DNA of 64,000 nucleotides, taken from contig NZ_JAFG01000005.1 in the NCBI RefSeq assembly GCF_000519305.1, forward strand, positions 314,018 through 378,017, read 5' to 3'. The stretch is from Mesorhizobium ciceri WSM4083 (lineage in GTDB: Bacteria > Pseudomonadota > Alphaproteobacteria > Rhizobiales > Rhizobiaceae). A program made the position numbers and the translations under genes. Shown here piece by piece: positions 40,212-50,347 of the stretch (position 1 is the stretch's first letter; every line of letters starts with the position of its first letter). The notes beneath the pieces were generated by a model. The model was not told the origin of the DNA, ran no database searches, and was given only the letters and a program-made list of their open reading frames with translations.

Positions 40212-42785
40212 CTAAGACTCCAGCACATCCTTGACGATCGTCGCCAGTTGCTTGAGCGAAAACGGCTTGGGCAGAAAGCCGAAATGCGCATCTGCCGGCA
40301 GGTTTCTGGCGAATGCGTCTTCGGCATATCCGGACACGAAGACGAACTTGATGTCCGGCTGGCGCTTGCGCAATTCACCAAGCAGTGTCGGTCCGTCCAT
40401 TTCCGGCATCACCACGTCGGAAACGACGATATCGACCTTGCCGCCCAGCGCCTCGAACACCTCCAGCGCCTCGACGCCCGACGATGCCTCGTGCACGGTG
40501 TAGCCACGCGAGGTCAGCGCCCGCATGCCGCCCATGCGCACGGCATCCTCGTCCTCGACGAGCAGCACCGTGGCCGAGCCCGACAGATCCTTGGCCGGAT
40601 CGGCGACCTTTGCCGGCGCCGCCGGCGCATCGCCGGGCTCGCCTGCTTTTTTCGCTTCCGCAATATGACGCGGCAGGAAAATGCGGAAGGTCGAGCCTTT
40701 GCCGACTTCCGAATCGCAGAAGATGAAGCCGCCGGTCTGCTTGATGATGCCGTAGACCATCGACAGGCCAAGGCCGGTGCCCTTGCCGACTTCCTTGGTG
40801 GTGAAGAAGGGCTCGAAGATCTTCTTCAGCACGTCGGGCGCGATACCGCTGCCGGTGTCCTCGACTTCGACCACGACATAGTCGGCCGGGGCTAGTTCGC
40901 GGTAGGAAAAGGCCTTGCACTCCTCGGCGGTGACATTGCGGGTGCGCACGGTCAGATCGCCGCCCGCCGGCATTGCGTCGCGCGCGTTGACCGCAAGGTT
41001 GACCACCACCTGTTCGAACTGCCCGATATCGACCTTGACCGGCCACAGGTCACGGCCATGGTCGACCTTCAGCTTGATGTCGTTGCCGACCAGACGGGCC
41101 AGCAGCATCCTGAGATCGGCGAGCACGTCGGTCAGGTTGAGCACTTCCGGCCGCAATGTCTGCTTGCGCGAGAAGGCCAGAAGCTGCCGCACCAGCGAAG
41201 CCGCCCGGTTGGCGTTCTGCTTGATGTTCATGATGTCGGGGAAGGAGGGGTCCGACGGACGGTGATTGGTCAACAAAAGGTCGGACGCCATGATGATGGC
41301 GGTCAGCACATTGTTGAAATCATGCGCGATGCCGCCGGCAAGCTGGCCGACCGCCTGCATCTTCTGGCTTTGCGCCATCTGCCCTTCGAGCGCTTTCTGC
41401 TCCGTTGTCTCGACGGCGTAGACGATGGCCGACTCCTCGGCGCCCTCGCCGCCGGTGCCGTCGGCGACGGCGTTGACGTAGAAGCGGATGTGCCGGTCGT
41501 CGTTGCCGGGCAAAAGCGTGTCGATCGGCTCGATGTCGGCCTGCCGCTGCTGCGCTTTCTCGAAGGCAGCCGCGAAGGCCGGCCGGTCGCGTTCGTGGAT
41601 CACCGTGTCGAGCCGCACGCGACGGTCGACGGCGTCGCGATCGACGACAGACGAGAACAGCGACAGGAACGGCGCATTGGTGCGCAGGATGCGCCCATTG
41701 TGGTCGACGCCGGCGATTGCCATCGGTGTCGAGTTGAAGAAGCGGGTGAAGCGCACTTCCGAAGCCCGCAAATCGGCAGAGGCATCCTCGCCTTGCGTGC
41801 GGTTGAGCACGATCGTGCGTGTCGGCCCGTTCAATCCTTCGCGGCTGGCCGAAACGCGGTGCATGAAGCGCACCGGCAGCGCTTCGCCCGTCATGGTCGT
41901 CAGGTCGAGATCGATCACCGCGTTGCGTGTGGTGCCGGGGTCGGCCTTGACCGAGCGGACCAGCGCCATGCCGTCGCCGGCCACGATCTCCGAGAGAGAC
42001 ACGGCACCGGGCGTGAAACTGGTGAGGTCGATGCCCAGCCATTCGGCGAGCGTGGCGTTGATGTAGGTGACGCGGCCCTCCTGGTCGGCCGAAAAGAAGC
42101 CGGCCGGCGCGTGGTCGAGGTGATCGATCGCCTTCTGCAGATCGAGGAAGAAGCGCTCCTGCTCGGCCCGCTCCTGCGAGATGTCGGCAAGCTGCCAGGC
42201 CAGCATCGGCAGCCGCTGGCCCGGAACGCTGAAGGCGCGGGCGCGGGCGCGGTACCAGCGGGCGCCCGGCTCGGCACCGGGCCGGATGGACTGCGCGAGC
42301 CTGAACTCGCCGTCGCCCGGCTGGCCGTCGCGCAGGCCGGACGCCAGGCGATAGATCGTCACCGAGGCTTCGGGGACATCCGAGAGCAATCCCTCGACGG
42401 TCTTCAGGTCGGCAGCGGACGATGCTCCGGTCATATCCGCATAGGCGCGGTTGGCGTAGACGACGCGGCCTTTGGTGTCGGTGACGAGAAGCCCCTGCGA
42501 CATCGAATCGACGAAGGATTTCGACAGTTCGTCGCCGGTCGAGCGTGGCGTGACCTGCACGAAGCCGATCGCTGTGGCAAACAGGAAGCCGACGCCGATC
42601 ATCGCCAGCACGCCGAGCATGCCGAGCAGGAAAGGATCGCCGAGGCGCTCGCGGAAAAGCCCGAAGACGATCGCCGCCCCCGTCAGAACGACGATGAAAA
42701 TGATAAGCCGGGTGACCGCGCCCGGTCGCGTATTCTGGTCGACGATCGGTACCGGATAGAAATCGCCGCGCGCTTCCTTGGCCAT
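40212..42785 (-). CDS. cckA: Hybrid sensor histidine kinase CckA
   Basis: An 857-residue hybrid kinase of the alphaproteobacterial cell-cycle pathway (CckA-ChpT-CtrA). It has two N-terminal membrane segments (residues 25-78), PAS domains (about 90-460), the dimerisation domain with His488 in [14 protein letters not shown], an ATPase domain with [14 protein letters not shown] and [14 protein letters not shown], and a C-terminal receiver with phospho-acceptor Asp790 in [12 protein letters not shown]. The HDFNN box, a receiver domain and the domain order are characteristic of CckA. ATG 42785 is followed closely by the membrane region. Confidence 0.94.
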   Translation of the reverse strand: MAKEARGDFYPVPIVDQNTRPGAVTRLIIFIVVLTGAAIVFGLFRERLGDPFLLGMLGVLAMIGVGFLFATAIGFVQVTPRSTGDELSKSFVDSMSQGLLVTDTKGRVVYANRAYADMTGASSAADLKTVEGLLSDVPEASVTIYRLASGLRDGQPGDGEFRLAQSIRPGAEPGARWYRARARAFSVPGQRLPMLAWQLADISQERAEQERFFLDLQKAIDHLDHAPAGFFSADQEGRVTYINATLAEWLGIDLTSFTPGAVSLSEIVAGDGMALVRSVKADPGTTRNAVIDLDLTTMTGEALPVRFMHRVSASREGLNGPTRTIVLNRTQGEDASADLRASEVRFTRFFNSTPMAIAGVDHNGRILRTNAPFLSLFSSVVDRDAVDRRVRLDTVIHERDRPAFAAAFEKAQQRQADIEPIDTLLPGNDDRHIRFYVNAVADGTGGEGAEESAIVYAVETTEQKALEGQMAQSQKMQAVGQLAGGIAHDFNNVLTAIIMASDLLLTNHRPSDPSFPDIMNIKQNANRAASLVRQLLAFSRKQTLRPEVLNLTDVLADLRMLLARLVGNDIKLKVDHGRDLWPVKVDIGQFEQVVVNLAVNARDAMPAGGDLTVRTRNVTAEECKAFSYRELAPADYVVVEVEDTGSGIAPDVLKKIFEPFFTTKEVGKGTGLGLSMVYGIIKQTGGFIFCDSEVGKGSTFRIFLPRHIAEAKKAGEPGDAPAAPAKVADPAKDLSGSATVLLVEDEDAVRMGGMRALTSRGYTVHEASSGVEALEVFEALGGKVDIVVSDVVMPEMDGPTLLGELRKRQPDIKFVFVSGYAEDAFARNLPADAHFGFLPKPFSLKQLATIVKDVLES

Positions 42786-43009
42786 GTGCCCCCTGCTCGT
42801 GAATTCCGGTGTTCCGACACCCGCCCCGTACCGGGTTGAATCACATTCTCCTAGTCCGGAAAAGGCCTGGGCGGCAAATGTCGGATAAAAATGATGTCTT
42901 TCGGCCTTCTGGGTTTTTCAAGCTGTTCACCGGCGTGAAACGCAACTTGCGGTGGCCCGCTGCAACGGTCTAGTGTCTCGTCACTTCCAAGGGCGATCAG
43001 GGGAAACCA

Positions 43010-43756
43010 ATGCAATGGCTCGATAGCGTGGCAGGTCCCGGTTATGCCGCAGCATTGTTGTGGACGTTTGCAGCGCTTGTCCTGCTGGTCATCGTTCTCG
43101 TCATCATCAAGCTGGTGCGCAACCTGACATTCGGAACCTTCGTCGCTGGCGGCCGGAACCGCAAGACGCGACTGGCCGTCATGGATGCCACCGCCGTCGA
43201 CAGCCATCGCCGGCTGGTGCTGATACGCCGCGACGACATCGAACATCTGCTTCTGATCGGTGGCCCGACCGACGTCGTCGTCGAGCGCGATATCCGGCTT
43301 TCAGCGCCGCGTCGTCCCGCGTTGACTGGAGACGGTGGCTTGCAGCCGGTCCCGGCCACCGCGGCCCCGGCAGCAGCAAGGCCGCGTCCGCCGCAACCCG
43401 CTCCACCCCCGCCAAGACAGGCACCCGCTCCACAGCCGGTGAACACGACGCCGCCCGCCCGCCCGCGCCCAACAGCGCCGCCGGCACCTGCATCGAAGCC
43501 GGCAACGCAAAGCTACCAGCCGACCAATGTCACGCCGTTGCCCGCCTACGGCTCCGCCAATGCCAACACCGTCCGGCACGCGCCGCCACCACCGCAGCCG
43601 GTGCAGGACAGCATCGACGACACGCTGATGAGAGAACTCGAAGTGTCGCTGGACCAGCCCCGTTCGGGCGGCCCGGTGGGCAAGCCGGCGGCGCCGCAGT
43701 CTCTCGATGACGAGATGACCAAGCTTCTCGGCGAACTCTCCAGTCAGAAGAAATGA
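43010..43756 (+). CDS. FliO-like single-pass membrane protein with Pro-rich tail
   Basis: A 248-residue protein with one membrane segment (about residues 12-36), then a short domain with TRLAVMDATAVDSHRRLVLIRRDDIEHLLLIGG that matches FliO/MopB-type flagellar export proteins. Residues 110-200 are a Pro/Ala-rich linker, and the tail ends with acidic helix DSIDDTLMRELEVSL. The gene is not among flagellar genes here; it diverges from cckA. It may not act in flagellar export. Confidence 0.65.
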   Translation: MQWLDSVAGPGYAAALLWTFAALVLLVIVLVIIKLVRNLTFGTFVAGGRNRKTRLAVMDATAVDSHRRLVLIRRDDIEHLLLIGGPTDVVVERDIRLSAPRRPALTGDGGLQPVPATAAPAAARPRPPQPAPPPPRQAPAPQPVNTTPPARPRPTAPPAPASKPATQSYQPTNVTPLPAYGSANANTVRHAPPPPQPVQDSIDDTLMRELEVSLDQPRSGGPVGKPAAPQSLDDEMTKLLGELSSQKK

Positions 43757-43892
43757 GCGACCGCCGGGTCGCTATCCCCGCGAAACATCGTCGCCGGTCA
43801 ACTGGTCCACTGCCGAACCACCTCGTCCGAAGCGCCAGATATCAAGGGTTTGCTGCCTTCGCCCGCCCTGAGCGGTGGATGCCGCACCAATA

Positions 43893-43919
43893 AAAACGGC
43901 CGGGAAACCGGCCATTTTC
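43893..43919. terminator. Bidirectional terminator between fliO-like gene and dksA
   Basis: GGCCGG (43898-43903), loop GAAA, CCGGCC (43908-43913), with an A-run before and TTTT after. It can serve both converging genes. Confidence 0.75.
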
Positions 43920-43969
43920 AGAATCGAGGTCGTTCGAGACAGCCGGCCGTGAGCCGCCGGCCTTGACCT

Positions 43970-44386
43970 TCAGTCGTCGCGATAGACTTTTTCGCGGCGC
44001 TCATGCCGCTCCTGCGCTTCGATCGACAATGTCGCGATCGGACGTGCATCGAGCCGCTTCAGCGCGATCGGCTCGCCCGTCTCTTCGCAATAGCCGTAAG
44101 TGCCTTCGTCGATGCGCTGCAGGGCGGAATCGATCTTTGCAATGAGCTTGCGCTGACGGTCGCGGGCCCTGAGTTCGATGGCGCGGTCGGTTTCCGAAGA
44201 GGCGCGATCGGCCAGATCGGGGTGGTTGGCGTTCTCTTGCTGCAGGATTTCCAGTGTTTCGCGCGCTTCGCGCAATATGTCATTCTTCCAGGTGACGAGC
44301 TTTGAGCGGAAGTAGGATTTCTGCCGCTCGTTCATGAACGGCTCGTCTTCGGAGGGTACGTAATCGGCGGTAACGATGTCGTTCAT
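43970..44386 (-). CDS. dksA: RNA polymerase-binding transcription factor DksA
   Basis: A 138-residue secondary-channel factor that, with ppGpp, adjusts transcription by RNA polymerase. The coiled-coil tip motif DxxDxA is intact (Asp57, Asp60, Ala62 in PDLADRAS). The zinc finger is reduced: of four ligands in Escherichia coli only Cys100 (GTYGYCEETGEP) is present, and the second pair is absent. Single-Cys DksA is known from other alphaproteobacteria and works without tight zinc binding. The start at 44386 has a weak Shine-Dalgarno; the long frame upstream is not coding. Confidence 0.93.
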   Translation of the reverse strand: MNDIVTADYVPSEDEPFMNERQKSYFRSKLVTWKNDILREARETLEILQQENANHPDLADRASSETDRAIELRARDRQRKLIAKIDSALQRIDEGTYGYCEETGEPIALKRLDARPIATLSIEAQERHERREKVYRDD

Positions 44387-44718
44387 TCGACTCACCCAAA
44401 CTGCCCCAATTTTGGCGCCTATATATTCGTCGTCCGACGCCTGCACAAGCGCAATCGGCCGCTGTTTCACGCAATTGTTAAAGTACCCGGTCACGCGTCT
44501 TTGCAGCCGCGTACGGTCGCTTTGGTACAAACTCCGCCGAGACACTTTGGATCCGGCGGCACATGCTTTCCCTGATCGCCGTGACCCCGGGGCCGATACG
44601 CAAGAGCCTTTTGCAGCAAGCAGCATTGGGTGATTCGCCGTGTTTGAAGAGCACGGGCCATTGTGCGCAACGCCGTTCTCGTGGCTAATCCCGGAAGGCT
44701 TCGGCATTCGGAGGTTGG
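44387..44718. other. Intergenic region between dksA and the SixA-type gene
   Basis: This 332-base gap must hold divergent promoters for dksA (minus) and the phosphatase gene (plus). A weak inverted repeat CCGCCG/CGGCGG lies near 44541-44566 and a CCAAAATTGG-like palindrome near dksA. I see no coding frame or RNA I can name. Confidence 0.4.
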
Positions 44719-45222
44719 GTGAGCAGGCTTTATCTATTGCGTCATGCCAAGGCTGGCTGGGCACTGCCCGGCATGCGCGATTTCGACCGTCCGCTCGATG
44801 CGTCCGGCCGCACCGATGCCGAAGTGATGGGCGCCGCCATGCGTTCCCGCCTCTACGTTCCGGAGCGGACGCTGTGCTCCAATGCCAAACGCGCCAAGGA
44901 GACGCTGGAAGGCCTGGCCGGCCAGACGGACACCGGCCGGGTCCTGTTCTTCGACGCGCTCTACAGCGCCGACGCGGCCGGTTACCTCCACCTTATCAGA
45001 GACAATGGCGGATCGGGCTCATTGCTGGTCATTGGCCACAATCCGATGATGGAAGACCTCACCATGGCAGTTTCGGGCGACGGCGACGAAACTGCGCGGG
45101 CCACGCTGAACCATGGGTTCCCGACCGCGGGCCTGGCAGTCGTCCGCTTCGACGGCGATCTTGCCAGCGCCGCCCAGGGCACCGGTTATCTCGAAGCGTT
45201 CCTGACGCCGGCCGATCTCTGA
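44719..45222 (+). CDS. SixA-type histidine phosphatase
   Basis: A 167-residue phosphohistidine phosphatase of the branch-1 histidine-phosphatase superfamily. The catalytic motif is LRHAKAGW (His8), with the second His in VIGHNPMM. SixA-type enzymes remove phosphate from phosphorylated Hpt proteins or other phosphohistidines. The start is a GTG at 44719, with GGAGG five bases upstream. Confidence 0.87.
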   Translation: MSRLYLLRHAKAGWALPGMRDFDRPLDASGRTDAEVMGAAMRSRLYVPERTLCSNAKRAKETLEGLAGQTDTGRVLFFDALYSADAAGYLHLIRDNGGSGSLLVIGHNPMMEDLTMAVSGDGDETARATLNHGFPTAGLAVVRFDGDLASAAQGTGYLEAFLTPADL

Positions 45223-45285
45223 AGCCATTTCAAAGCCCTGATACAGCGCCTATATCGGACGGACCGAAGTTCGAGAGAGCATATT

Positions 45286-46764
45286 TTGGCATCATCGCTG
45301 ACCACCTTCACCGACGAGGCGAGGATTGCCCTCGACACGCTATCGGGCCGGGCCACCGGGCTTTTTTCCCCATCGCTGCGCCTCGGCGTGACCGGTTTGT
45401 CCCGGGCCGGCAAAACGGTGTTCATATCGGCCCTTGTCCACAATTTGATCCATGGCGGGCGCCTGCCGCTGTTCGAAGCGCAGAAATCGGGGCGCATCGC
45501 CCGCGCCTTCCTCGAGCAGCAGCCCGACGACGCGGTGCCGCGTTTCCAGTATGAGGACCACATTGCCGCCCTGGTCAACGACCGCGCCTGGCCCGATTCG
45601 ACGCGCGCCATTTCGGAACTGCGGCTGACCATCGAATATGAATCGGCTTCCGGCTGGAGCCGTATGTTTTCCTCGGGCAGACTGTCGGTCGATATCGTCG
45701 ACTATCCCGGCGAATGGCTGCTCGATCTGCCGCTGCTCGGTAAATCCTTCGCCGACTTCTCGCACGAAGCCTTTGAAATGGCCGTTCTGCCGGTGCGCGA
45801 GGACCTTTCGCAGAGCTGGCGGGCGTTGTCGGCCGGGATCGATCCGAACGCCGATGCCGACGAGATGACGGCGCGCCGGCTGGCCGAAAGCTTCGCCACC
45901 TATCTGAAGGCCTGCAAGCTCGACGAGCGGGCGCTTTCGACCTTGCCGCCCGGCCGCTTCCTGATGCCGGGCGATCTCGAAGGCTCGCCGGCCCTGACCT
46001 TCGCGCCCCTGGCCGGGATCGGCGACAAGCGTCCGCGCCCGGGATCGCTGCACGCCATGATGGACAGGCGCTATGAGGCCTACAAGACGCATGTCGTCAA
46101 ACCCTTCTTCCGCGAACACATCACCCGCCTCGATCGCCAGATCGTGCTGATCGACGCCATGCAGGCGCTGAACGCCGGCCCCGGCGCCATGGCCGACCTG
46201 GAGCGCGCGGTAACCGAGATCCTCAGCTGTTTCCGTCCCGGCCGGGGCAGCTTCCTCACCGACCTGTTTTCGCGGCGCATCGACCGCATCCTGGTTGCCG
46301 CGACCAAGGCCGACCATCTGCACCACGAAAGCCATGACCGGCTGCAGGCGATCGTGCGGCGGCTTGCCGACCGCGCCGTGGCACGGGCGAATTTCACCGG
46401 CGCCGATGTCGAAGTGGTCGCCATGGCGGCGGTGCGCGCGACGCGCGAAGGCACCGTCAAGCAAGGCCGGGAGACGCTTCCCGTCATCATCGGCACGCCG
46501 ATCGCCGGTGAGAAGATCAATAGCGAAACCTTTGATGGAAAGACGGAAACAGCCATATTTCCCGGTGACTTGCCCGAGAATATTGACGCTGTGTTCGATG
46601 TTTCGGGAGCCGATCACAGGCAGGACTCCGCGGACCCGGCAATCCGCTTCGTCCGTTTCCGTCCGCCAAAGCTTGAACGCACGGCCGAAGGCGTCACGCT
46701 GTCGCTGCCGCATATCAGGCTCGACCGTGCCTTGCAGTTCCTGATCGGAGATCATCTGGCATGA
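45286..46764 (+). CDS. YcjX-family GTPase-like stress protein
   Basis: A 492-residue P-loop protein of the YcjX/DUF463 family. The nucleotide-binding loop is GLSRAGKTVFISAL (about residues 36-49) and VDIVDYPGEWLLDLPLL is the second nucleotide motif. In Escherichia coli ycjX and ycjF belong to the phage-shock regulon, but no pspA is visible here. The start is a TTG at 45286 with GAGAG upstream. It overlaps the next gene by four bases, a conserved pair. Confidence 0.87.
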   Translation: MASSLTTFTDEARIALDTLSGRATGLFSPSLRLGVTGLSRAGKTVFISALVHNLIHGGRLPLFEAQKSGRIARAFLEQQPDDAVPRFQYEDHIAALVNDRAWPDSTRAISELRLTIEYESASGWSRMFSSGRLSVDIVDYPGEWLLDLPLLGKSFADFSHEAFEMAVLPVREDLSQSWRALSAGIDPNADADEMTARRLAESFATYLKACKLDERALSTLPPGRFLMPGDLEGSPALTFAPLAGIGDKRPRPGSLHAMMDRRYEAYKTHVVKPFFREHITRLDRQIVLIDAMQALNAGPGAMADLERAVTEILSCFRPGRGSFLTDLFSRRIDRILVAATKADHLHHESHDRLQAIVRRLADRAVARANFTGADVEVVAMAAVRATREGTVKQGRETLPVIIGTPIAGEKINSETFDGKTETAIFPGDLPENIDAVFDVSGADHRQDSADPAIRFVRFRPPKLERTAEGVTLSLPHIRLDRALQFLIGDHLA

Positions 46765-47870
46765 CCGCGCCCCGCAAGCCGGCGGCATTCCGCATCGAGC
46801 CGGAAGCCACATCGAGACAGGAAGCGCCGGAGACGCGCCGCGCCCAGCCCGGTACCCATGCCCAAGCCGAAACCCAGCGCAAGCCCCGGCCGATGAAGGC
46901 CGATGTCGCGCTGGTCATTCCGGCGGAGGTCGACGTCTTTGACGAACCCGACATCATTGCCGCTGAACCGCCGCCGGCGATCGCCCCCAGGAAACGCTCG
47001 CTGCTCGGCAGCATCTTCTTCGGCGCCTTCGGCGTGCTGGTTTCGCTGGCTGTCGGCCTGTGGACGGATCAGCTCATACGCGACCTCTTCGCGCGCGCCG
47101 AATGGCTGGGCTGGCTGGCGGCGGCCATGGCCGCCGTTGCCGTGCTGGCGCTTGTGGTGATCCTGATTCGCGAATTCCTGGCGATCGCCCGCCTGGCCGA
47201 GGTCGAAAAGCTGCAGAAGCGGGCGCTCGATGCGATCGCCCGCGACGATCCCAAGGCTGCACGATCGGTCGTCGACGAATTGTCGGCCTTTGTCGCGGCC
47301 AAACCCGAGACCGCGGCCGGCCGGCGCGCGTTGGCCGAACTGCGCGGCGAGATCATCGACGGCGGCAATCTCGTGCGCCTGGCCGAGGCTGAAATTCTCG
47401 GCCCTCTCGATGCCAGGGCAAAGGTGATGATTCTCGAAGCCGCCAAACGCGTCTCGCTGGTGACGGCGGTCAGTCCACGCGCACTGGTCGATGTTGCCTA
47501 TGTCGTATTCGAGGCCGGGCGGCTTATTCGCCGCCTGTCGGAACTCTATGGCGGCCGGCCAGGAACGCTGGGTTTCTTCCGCCTGGCGCGCAGCGTGCTG
47601 GCGCATCTGGCGGTTACTGGCTCGATCGCGATCGGCGACAGTTTCGTCCAGCAGATCGTCGGCCACGGCCTGGCCGCGCGCCTTTCGGCCAAGCTTGGCG
47701 AGGGCGTCGTCAACGGCATGATGACGGCGCGCATCGGCATCGCCGCGATGGAGACGGCGCGCCCCCTGCCCTTCAGCGCCGCGAAGCGTCCCGGATTGGG
47801 CGATTTCCTCTCGGCGCTGACATCGTTCGCAACCAGGAAAGACGGTGAAACGACCCCCTCCGGCAAGTGA
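46761..47870 (+). CDS. YcjF-like membrane protein (DUF697, TIGR01620)
   Basis: A 369-residue inner-membrane protein. Residues 1-75 are a Pro/Glu-rich cytoplasmic arm, followed by two membrane segments (SIFFGAFGVLVSLAVGLW and LAAAMAAVAVLALVVILI), a long helical part, and the DUF697 core GFFRLARSVLAHLAVTGS. It starts inside the ycjX stop (ATGA), as in the E. coli ycjXF pair. Confidence 0.87.
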   Translation: MTAPRKPAAFRIEPEATSRQEAPETRRAQPGTHAQAETQRKPRPMKADVALVIPAEVDVFDEPDIIAAEPPPAIAPRKRSLLGSIFFGAFGVLVSLAVGLWTDQLIRDLFARAEWLGWLAAAMAAVAVLALVVILIREFLAIARLAEVEKLQKRALDAIARDDPKAARSVVDELSAFVAAKPETAAGRRALAELRGEIIDGGNLVRLAEAEILGPLDARAKVMILEAAKRVSLVTAVSPRALVDVAYVVFEAGRLIRRLSELYGGRPGTLGFFRLARSVLAHLAVTGSIAIGDSFVQQIVGHGLAARLSAKLGEGVVNGMMTARIGIAAMETARPLPFSAAKRPGLGDFLSALTSFATRKDGETTPSGK

Positions 47871-48004
47871 GCCGGGCTGGAGTGTCCGGCATTCGGAATC
47901 GTTACCGGACTGCTCAGCGGCGGCCCTGCGGTGACGAAGCATTAACCAATCTTGTTCATGGTCAGACGGGTTCCAAACAGCCTCTTTGTTGCCGGGTGTC
48001 GTCG

Positions 48005-48559
48005 ATGAAAAGCGTAATACTATCCAGCGTCCTGCCCCTGGCAGCGGTGATCACGGCAGTCGTCGGCATTGCAGGAGCGGCCTCTGCGGCGGAGCCGGAC
48101 AAGCAGTTCTTCCAGTCCGCCGAAGGCAAATGGATCGGTCCCGGCGAAATCGTCGCCGGCAAGTACAAAGGCACCAAGTTCAACTGCAGCTTCACCGGCT
48201 CGACGCCCGACGGCAAGGTCGGCATGTCGCTCGACGGCGGCTGCCGGGTCGGCATGTTCACCCAGCCGATGTCGGCCAAGATCGAGCGCAAGGGCCGCGA
48301 GGGCTACAAGGGCAGCTTCATGGGCGGCGCGACCGGCTCCGGTCTCGACATCATCGGCGGCAACGTCGTCGATGCCCGCAAAGTGGTCTTCACAATCAAC
48401 CGCAACCAGCTGCGCGGCGTCATGCAGGCCCGCATTCCCGACGACAATTCGATGACGGTGACCATTGCGGTGCGCGTCGACGACCAGCTGGTCCCGGTGA
48501 TCGGCATGAGCCTGAAGCGGGTCGACGCGGTCGAAGTCGGCTCCATCGCGCCGAACTGA
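48005..48559 (+). CDS. Exported hypothetical protein, beta-rich
   Basis: A 184-residue protein with a signal peptide (VLPLAAVITAVVGIAGAASA, cleavage about residue 25). The mature part is beta-rich, with GKWIGPGEIVAGKYKGTKFNC and two Cys that can form a disulfide (FNCSFTG and GGCRVGMF). No domain name is certain; similar proteins are common in rhizobia. The upstream open frame is rejected because the signal peptide defines the start. Confidence 0.7.
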   Translation: MKSVILSSVLPLAAVITAVVGIAGAASAAEPDKQFFQSAEGKWIGPGEIVAGKYKGTKFNCSFTGSTPDGKVGMSLDGGCRVGMFTQPMSAKIERKGREGYKGSFMGGATGSGLDIIGGNVVDARKVVFTINRNQLRGVMQARIPDDNSMTVTIAVRVDDQLVPVIGMSLKRVDAVEVGSIAPN

Positions 48560-48564
48560 AAAAA

Positions 48565-48600
48565 TCCAAAGAAAAAGGCGGTGACCCAACGGTCACCGCC
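48565..48600 (-). terminator. Rho-independent terminator of the small exported protein gene
   Basis: GGCGGTGACC (48577-48586), loop CAAC, GGTCACCGCC (48591-48600); read on the minus strand it is followed by TTTTTCTTT. It ends transcription from the gene at 48630 and may also help stop the converging gene. Confidence 0.78.
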
Positions 48601-48629
48601 CTCTCACTCAACCCCATCGAATCAGGGCG

Positions 48630-48896
48630 TTAGCCTTTGATCGTGGCCGTCAGTTCGTCATAGGCCTTGCAGGCGTCGGCCAATGTCGTGGCGCCTTGAT
48701 ACTTGGTTGTCACCGCCTGGACCTTGGCGGTCAGATCAGCCGCCTTGGACGGGTCCTTGGTAATCGCTTCCTGAAGTGCTGCAGCCATGTCCTGCGCCTT
48801 TTTGGTCGCGATCTCCGCCGTGCACTCGGGGGCCTTCGAGCAAGCCGAACCGGCGAGCACCGCCAGGCCGACGGCAACAAACAAAAACTTCTTCAT
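48630..48896 (-). CDS. Small exported helical protein, possible lipoprotein
   Basis: An 88-residue protein with a signal peptide (FLFVAVGLAVLAGSAC). A cysteine follows the hydrophobic run but the lipobox is imperfect (GSAC), so lipid attachment is uncertain. The mature part has three Cys and reads as two helices rich in Ala/Lys. The start (48896) is set by GAGGAG at nine bases; an ATG three codons earlier is too close to it. Confidence 0.65.
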   Translation of the reverse strand: MKKFLFVAVGLAVLAGSACSKAPECTAEIATKKAQDMAAALQEAITKDPSKAADLTAKVQAVTTKYQGATTLADACKAYDELTATIKG

Positions 48897-49078
48897 GTCA
48901 GTCATCTCCTCAAAAAGGGCGCGACTTGATCGTCGATCACCCTCCAATGGCCGAAGCCGAGCGTCCTTAGCCTTCGATTGCGGCAAGATGCAACGTGTTC
49001 CCGGCCTCAACTTGTGTATCGCGCCTGCAACATCGCCGGCGGCAGGATTCGAGGCTATTGTGTCGGAGGCTGCGAAGT

Positions 49079-50287
49079 TCAGCTGCGAGGCTGCAGCAGC
49101 GCCAAGACGGCGGTCGATGCGGCAAGAATAGCAGTCAGAGTCAAAGGCCCAGTCGCGCCATAGGTGTCCACGACATAGCCGCCGACAACCGCGCCGATGG
49201 TGATGGCAATTTGGAAAGAGGTGACCATCAGGCTGCCCGCTGCCTCCAGCGCATCAGGCGCTGCGCGCGACATATTGGTCGGCAGCACCACCGGCGCCAT
49301 GCCAAAGGCGAGACCCCACAGCGTAACGAAGCCGAAGGCAACGCCGATATGCGAGCCCCAAAGCACCAAAGTAAGTGCCGCAACCGCCATCAACGCCGCG
49401 GTGACTGCGAGGGCCATGTGGATGTTGGTGTCGGCCATGCGGCCGCCGGCAACATTACCGATCACGGCGGCGATGCCAAACCCGAGCAGAGCCAAGGCAA
49501 TCGGTCCGGTTGTAAGGAGTGTCACCTGTTCGAGGAAGGGACGCACATAGACCGAGCCGGCAAAATGCCCCGTCATCAGCAAAACAATGGCCAGCATGCC
49601 GAGTTGGATGCCGCGCCGCCGGGTCAGCCGAAATACATCTGCAAGGCTGTTGCTTGCCGTTGCAGGCAAGGTCGGCAGGCTGAGAAACTGCAGCAGCATG
49701 GCAAGCGCGGCCAGCCCCGCCGTCATGGCCATGGCACTGCGCCACCCTATCCAGTCACTGATCAGCGCGCCCATCGACGGTGCGGCAATGGTGGCAAGCG
49801 AGACGCCGAGGGTGACGATCGCCATGCCCCGACCTGTCGCATTGGCGCCAACCAGCCTCGCCACGACGGCGACCGAAAGTGCCCAGAAAGCGCTGAGAGC
49901 GATGCCCAGCCCGGCCCGGCCCAACAGCAACAGCCAGAAATCGGTCGCCAGCGCCGCCAGGATATTGGAACCGACCGCAAGGGCGCTGAGACCAACCAGC
50001 ACCGCCTTGCGGTTCAAGCGGCCGATGAGAACATTGCTCAACATGGCCGTCACGGCGCCGACGGAAGCGGTGGCGGTGACGACCTGGCCGGCCGTCCCCT
50101 CGCTGATGCCGAGATCGCGTGCCATTGGCGTCAGCAGACCTGCGGGCAGGAATTCGGCCGACACCAGGGCAAAGCTGGTGGCCGCCAATGAAATGACCGC
50201 GAACCAGGTGGCTGAACTCCACGCGGCTGGTGCATCGGCATCAAGGCCAATCGCGGCGTCTTCAATCTGTAATGTTGTGTCAGTCAC
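49079..50287 (-). CDS. MFS transporter, DHA1-like efflux family
   Basis: A 402-residue 12-TM major-facilitator protein. It resembles the AraJ/SotB sugar-efflux and drug-efflux branch, with LVSAEFLPAGLLTPMARDLGISEGTAGQ and the loop motif IGRLNRKAVL. The start is a GTG at 50287, with GGAG nine bases upstream. It lies 60 bases after the AraC gene, same strand, and a palindrome overlaps its ribosome-binding region, so the AraC protein may control it. Confidence 0.87.
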   Translation of the reverse strand: MTDTTLQIEDAAIGLDADAPAAWSSATWFAVISLAATSFALVSAEFLPAGLLTPMARDLGISEGTAGQVVTATASVGAVTAMLSNVLIGRLNRKAVLVGLSALAVGSNILAALATDFWLLLLGRAGLGIALSAFWALSVAVVARLVGANATGRGMAIVTLGVSLATIAAPSMGALISDWIGWRSAMAMTAGLAALAMLLQFLSLPTLPATASNSLADVFRLTRRRGIQLGMLAIVLLMTGHFAGSVYVRPFLEQVTLLTTGPIALALLGFGIAAVIGNVAGGRMADTNIHMALAVTAALMAVAALTLVLWGSHIGVAFGFVTLWGLAFGMAPVVLPTNMSRAAPDALEAAGSLMVTSFQIAITIGAVVGGYVVDTYGATGPLTLTAILAASTAVLALLQPRS

Positions 50288-50295
50288 GGAAAGAT

Positions 50296-50310
50296 CTCCA
50301 AAGTTTGGAG
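50296..50310. promoter_or_regulatory. 15-bp palindrome before the MFS gene
   Basis: CTCCAAA, G, TTTGGAG is a perfect inverted repeat in the 60 bases between the AraC gene and the MFS gene. It includes the Shine-Dalgarno GGAG of the MFS gene, so it could act as an operator or a translational hairpin. Confidence 0.45.
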
Positions 50311-50347
50311 GTCTTAAATAGGCGAGTCCGCCCGGATGATATGTATC

